A model generated the notes under the pieces. The model was given only the letters and a program-made list of their open reading frames with translations. It searched no databases and was not told the DNA's origin. Both the position numbers and the translations under genes were made by a program. Below are positions 61,187-64,000 of a stretch of 64,000 nt of DNA, in pieces. The number at the start of each line of letters is the position of its first letter. The first letter of the stretch is position 1. Source of the stretch: JANMCE01 sp963791625 (GTDB taxonomy: Bacteria; Actinomycetota; Acidimicrobiia; Acidimicrobiales; Ilumatobacteraceae); assembly GCA_963791625.1 (NCBI GenBank), contig CAWBTA010000006.1:310001-374000 (forward strand), given 5' to 3'.

Positions 61187-62439
61187 AGGTCGTTTGGGTG
61201 ATGGGGGAGCTGGTGTTTCCCCCTGCGAACGGCCTGTTTCTCTACTCGACCGGCTTGCAGACGTCCCTGGCAGAACTTCCGGATGTATCCATCGTCACGA
61301 TTGCCAGCGTCCTTGGAGACCTGCCACCCTGGAAAGTCCGATGTCTGAGCGTTCCGCCGGAGCGGCGACTCGGGTGGCGGCTTCTCTTGAGGTATCCGGT
61401 AATGACCGCCCGCTTGCCCGTCAACGCGATGCGTGAGGCACTGGGAGCGGCGCTTGCCCCCAACGACGTTGACATTCTGGTCGTGGACCACGTGAAGAAC
61501 GGCTGGGTGCTCGACTATCTCGGCCGCCACCGTGACCTTCGGCCGCCGGTCGTCGTGTACGTGTCCCACAACGACGAGATCGCCATTTTTCGTGAGTCGT
61601 TGAACGATACGAAATCGTCCCTTGTGGAACGGGCGGCCAGGGCGGTCGACTTCGTCAAGATCCGGCGATTCCAGCACCGGCTGCTGCGACAGTCCGACGT
61701 CGTAACCGCCATCTGCCCGGGGGACGCGATGGCCTTTGCTACCCAGGGTTGCCGCGCCGAGGTTGTCGTGGCGCCTCCTGGTTTCGCTCAGGTCGATCAA
61801 AAAAAACACACGTGGTCACCGCTCGGCGATACCCGCCGACTTGTCGTCTTGACCGGCACTTTTCTCTGGCGCCTCAAGCTGCGCAACCTGGTCGAGTTTC
61901 TCGAGGCGGCGGTCGAGCCCTTCGAGCGGCACGGTATTGAGCTTGCGATTGTCGGACGGATACCGCCGCGTGAACTGCAGGATCTGCGCACCCGGTACCC
62001 CTCGTGCGAAGTCGTTGGTGAGGTCGATTCCGTCGAGCCCTGGCTGGCGCAGGCTCGGGTTGGTGTTATTCCCGAACCCCGCGGCGGTGGTTTCAAGATG
62101 AAAGCCCTCGATCTCGTCGCAGCGGGTGTGCCGATCGTCGGCGTGAGTCGCTCGCTTGACGGGATACCTCTCACACCAAATGTCGACTACCTGGCCAGTG
62201 ATGAGATTCCAGGCCTTGTCCAGCAGGTCATCGACCACATTGACGACATCGAACTGCTCGATCAGATGCGGCATCGCTCGTTTGACGCCTTTCGCCAGAA
62301 GCTCGACTGGTCGTTAACAGCCCGCTCCGTCGTCGCCGCGTGCGAGCGTGCTCGGCAGGTCGCCTACGACGCCGGTCGTGGTCTGGTCGGGGACGCCGGG
62401 GACTATCGTGATTCGAGAAATACGAGGAAGGCAACATGA
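61183..62439 (+). CDS. Glycosyltransferase, GT4-like
   Basis: 418 residues from the ATG overlapping the FkbM stop. N-terminal GELVFPPANGLFLYSTGLQT is the acceptor-binding start. Then VVVYVSHNDEIAIF, a linker with SDVVTAICPGDAMAFATQGC, and the donor domain with LVVLTGTFLWRLKLRNLVEF, LAIVGRIPPRELQDLRTRYP, CEVVGEVDSVEPWLAQARVG and VIPEPRGGGFKMKALDLVAA (G-G-x-x-x-K acid-site region). Adds one sugar to the growing repeat unit. The kinase gene starts within its last codons (ATGA). Confidence 0.86.
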   Translation: MKVVWVMGELVFPPANGLFLYSTGLQTSLAELPDVSIVTIASVLGDLPPWKVRCLSVPPERRLGWRLLLRYPVMTARLPVNAMREALGAALAPNDVDILVVDHVKNGWVLDYLGRHRDLRPPVVVYVSHNDEIAIFRESLNDTKSSLVERAARAVDFVKIRRFQHRLLRQSDVVTAICPGDAMAFATQGCRAEVVVAPPGFAQVDQKKHTWSPLGDTRRLVVLTGTFLWRLKLRNLVEFLEAAVEPFERHGIELAIVGRIPPRELQDLRTRYPSCEVVGEVDSVEPWLAQARVGVIPEPRGGGFKMKALDLVAAGVPIVGVSRSLDGIPLTPNVDYLASDEIPGLVQQVIDHIDDIELLDQMRHRSFDAFRQKLDWSLTARSVVAACERARQVAYDAGRGLVGDAGDYRDSRNTRKAT

Positions 62440-64000
62440 GCATTCATCAGTATCTTCAATTGATCAGGCGGCACATCGCCGTGCTGGTTTTGCTCCCGTT
62501 GCTGTTTGCCGCGGGCGGCTACTTCGGCGCCAAATCCCAGCCGAAGGTCTATAGGGCTACCGCCCACGTGCTGCTCCGACCGAATGATCCAAACGAACGG
62601 GTAGGCACCGGGGGGAGCAACGGGATGGAGCTGCTCAGCGCCGATCGCATAGTGCAGGCCCAGGCCGATATCGCCCGTGGGCCGGCCGTTCTGCGCCAGG
62701 CCGCAGCATCACTCACCAACACCACTGAACGAGAACTGCAGCAGGTAGTGACGGTGACGGCTATCTCCAACGCCAACCTCCTCTATATCTCTGCCGATGA
62801 CGAAACGCCCGACCGATCTGTCGCACTGGCCAACGGCGTGGCGACCGCATTCATCGAGAACAGGCGATTGGCGGCCGTCAGCGGTCTGGAACGGGCGATC
62901 AACGACATCGAGCGCAAGCTGGTAACGGTGCAGGCCGATTTGGTCCGACTCTTCAACCCCAACCCGGACGTGCCAAATTCAGCCGAATTCTCCACGGCGC
63001 AGGCCCAGTTCCAGTCGCTCTCGGTACAACTCACCCAACTTTCGATAGACAAGGAGTTGAAGCGCGGCGAAGCGGAACTCACCACCGAGGCCTCGACACC
63101 AGAAGCGCCTATCAGCCCAAAGCCCCTGCGCACGGCTGCGCTTGCTGGACTCGTCGGGCTGATAGGCCTGGTTGGTCTGATCCTGTTGAAGGACCGTCTC
63201 GACACTCGACTCCGCTCCCGAGAGGATGCCGAGGAAGCCAGCGGGCTCAGCACGCTGGCAGAAGTACCTTACGATCGGGTCGCGGAGAAGAAGCATATGC
63301 GAATCGCGGCTGAAGACGAACCGTTCGGCCCGGTTGCCGAGTCCGTCCGCTCGCTGCGCGTCTCGCTCCGCTTTCTCGGTCTCGAGCAACCTACGAAGGT
63401 CATCCTCGTCACGAGCGTGCTTCCTGGCGACGGCAAGTCGACGGTGTCGGTCAACCTGGCCCATTCCTACGCTGAGGCGGGCTGGCGAACCCTGCTCGTT
63501 TCAGCCGACCTTCGCCGGCCGCGACTCGATGAGATCGCCTCGGTATCCTCCGAGCGTGGGCTCGTCGAGTTGCTCGACGATATGGCCAACATCGCGGAGT
63601 GGCAGCGAGACGAAGCGGCGGGGCGTTCCACCCGTTTACGCGTCGAGCGACCCGGAACGGGACCCGCCTACATTCTGAGCTGGTGCCAACAGGAGAGCGA
63701 GAATTTGTGGCTCTTGCCGGCAGGTCGCCGCATCGATAATCCGGTCGAGATTTTGGGTTCTACAGTCGCGAAGGAATTCTTCGTGCGCGCCGCTCAGGAC
63801 TTCGACATGGTGATCGTCGATTCCCCGCCGCTGCTCGCCGTGGCCGACGCAGTGGTGCTTTCCCAATTCGTCGATGGCACCATCGTCGTCACCTCTCTTC
63901 GGCACACGCACCGTCACGCACTCGTCCGCTCCATGGAGCTGTTACGCAACGGACAACCACGTATTCTCGGTCTCGTGCTCAATCGGGTCAGAAACGAATC
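62436..64000 (+). CDS. Wzz/BY-kinase-type chain-length regulator, cut by window end
   Basis: At least 521 residues, open to the right edge. N-terminal Wzz domain with membrane helix (LLPLLFAAGGYFG), PKVYRATAHVLLRPNDP, a coiled-coil region (about 135-215) and a second helix (about 234-252, AGLVGLIGLVGLILL). A cytoplasmic tyrosine-autokinase domain of the CpsD/Wzc type follows: SVRSLRVSLRFLGLE, Walker A VLPGDGKSTVSVNLA (about 326-340), Walker A-prime LLVSADLRRPRLDE, and Walker B MVIVDSPPLLAVADA. Such proteins control polymer length and export through phosphorylation of a C-terminal tyrosine cluster, which would lie outside the window. Starts in an ATGA overlap. Confidence 0.9.
   Translation, partial: MSIHQYLQLIRRHIAVLVLLPLLFAAGGYFGAKSQPKVYRATAHVLLRPNDPNERVGTGGSNGMELLSADRIVQAQADIARGPAVLRQAAASLTNTTERELQQVVTVTAISNANLLYISADDETPDRSVALANGVATAFIENRRLAAVSGLERAINDIERKLVTVQADLVRLFNPNPDVPNSAEFSTAQAQFQSLSVQLTQLSIDKELKRGEAELTTEASTPEAPISPKPLRTAALAGLVGLIGLVGLILLKDRLDTRLRSREDAEEASGLSTLAEVPYDRVAEKKHMRIAAEDEPFGPVAESVRSLRVSLRFLGLEQPTKVILVTSVLPGDGKSTVSVNLAHSYAEAGWRTLLVSADLRRPRLDEIASVSSERGLVELLDDMANIAEWQRDEAAGRSTRLRVERPGTGPAYILSWCQQESENLWLLPAGRRIDNPVEILGSTVAKEFFVRAAQDFDMVIVDSPPLLAVADAVVLSQFVDGTIVVTSLRHTHRHALVRSMELLRNGQPRILGLVLNRVRNE

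Overview
The window is high-GC DNA from an actinobacterium, most likely of the class Acidimicrobiia. The basis is gene content: a complete conservon (CvnA-D), Ku with a stand-alone LigD polymerase domain, a mycoredoxin-like glutaredoxin, an F420-type luciferase-family oxidoreductase, LPKTG/LPKSG sortase substrates, and GTG/TTG starts with ATGA-type gene overlaps. No rRNA, tRNA or CRISPR array was seen.

Layout. 1-3.3 kb: end of a 2-oxoglutarate/Fe(II)-type oxygenase, a DUF4143 ATPase, an OB-fold protein and a thioredoxin-like lipoprotein whose first active-site cysteine codon is an in-frame TGA, probably selenocysteine. 3.4-8.4 kb: lipoamide operon (dihydrolipoyl dehydrogenase, E2 acyltransferase, and a LipB-LipA fusion that makes the lipoyl cofactor). 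8.6-16 kb: lipoprotein, membrane protein, Ku/LigD-Pol NHEJ pair, amidase, glutaredoxin, thioesterase, LLM oxidoreductase. 16-20.6 kb: a 1462-residue DUF11-type surface protein. 20.6-22.4 kb: an IS110-family element with a candidate bridge RNA. 22.4-28.4 kb: cobalamin adenosyltransferase, leucyl aminopeptidase, a CAP-domain secreted protein, rhodanese-MoeB. 28.5-34.5 kb: a coiled-coil protein followed by the conservon. 34.5-38.9 kb: a 104-bp inverted-repeat unit, a broken 'mobile mystery protein A'-like gene, galE, an AbiEi/DUF559-like gene between two 44-bp palindromic repeats, and an acyl-CoA mutase large subunit. 39-52 kb: a three-gene module (FtsK/EccC-like ATPase plus two helical proteins) present twice, bracketing three sortase substrates and a second galE. 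52-64 kb: an exopolysaccharide cluster (DUF4012 protein, sugar transferase, GDP-fucose synthase, glycosyltransferases, flippase, ligase, FkbM methyltransferase, Wzz/BY-kinase) running off the right edge.

Most distinctive: (i) the TGA-containing thioredoxin with a SECIS-like hairpin just downstream; (ii) the duplicated FtsK/EccC-like module around sortase substrates, the best candidate here for an undescribed system; (iii) the LipB-LipA fusion; (iv) three families of intergenic palindromic repeats.

Caution: at least ten otherwise intact genes carry a single-base frameshift, about half in short homopolymers. That pattern looks like sequence or assembly indels rather than real gene decay. Frameshifted genes are given as one feature spanning both halves.
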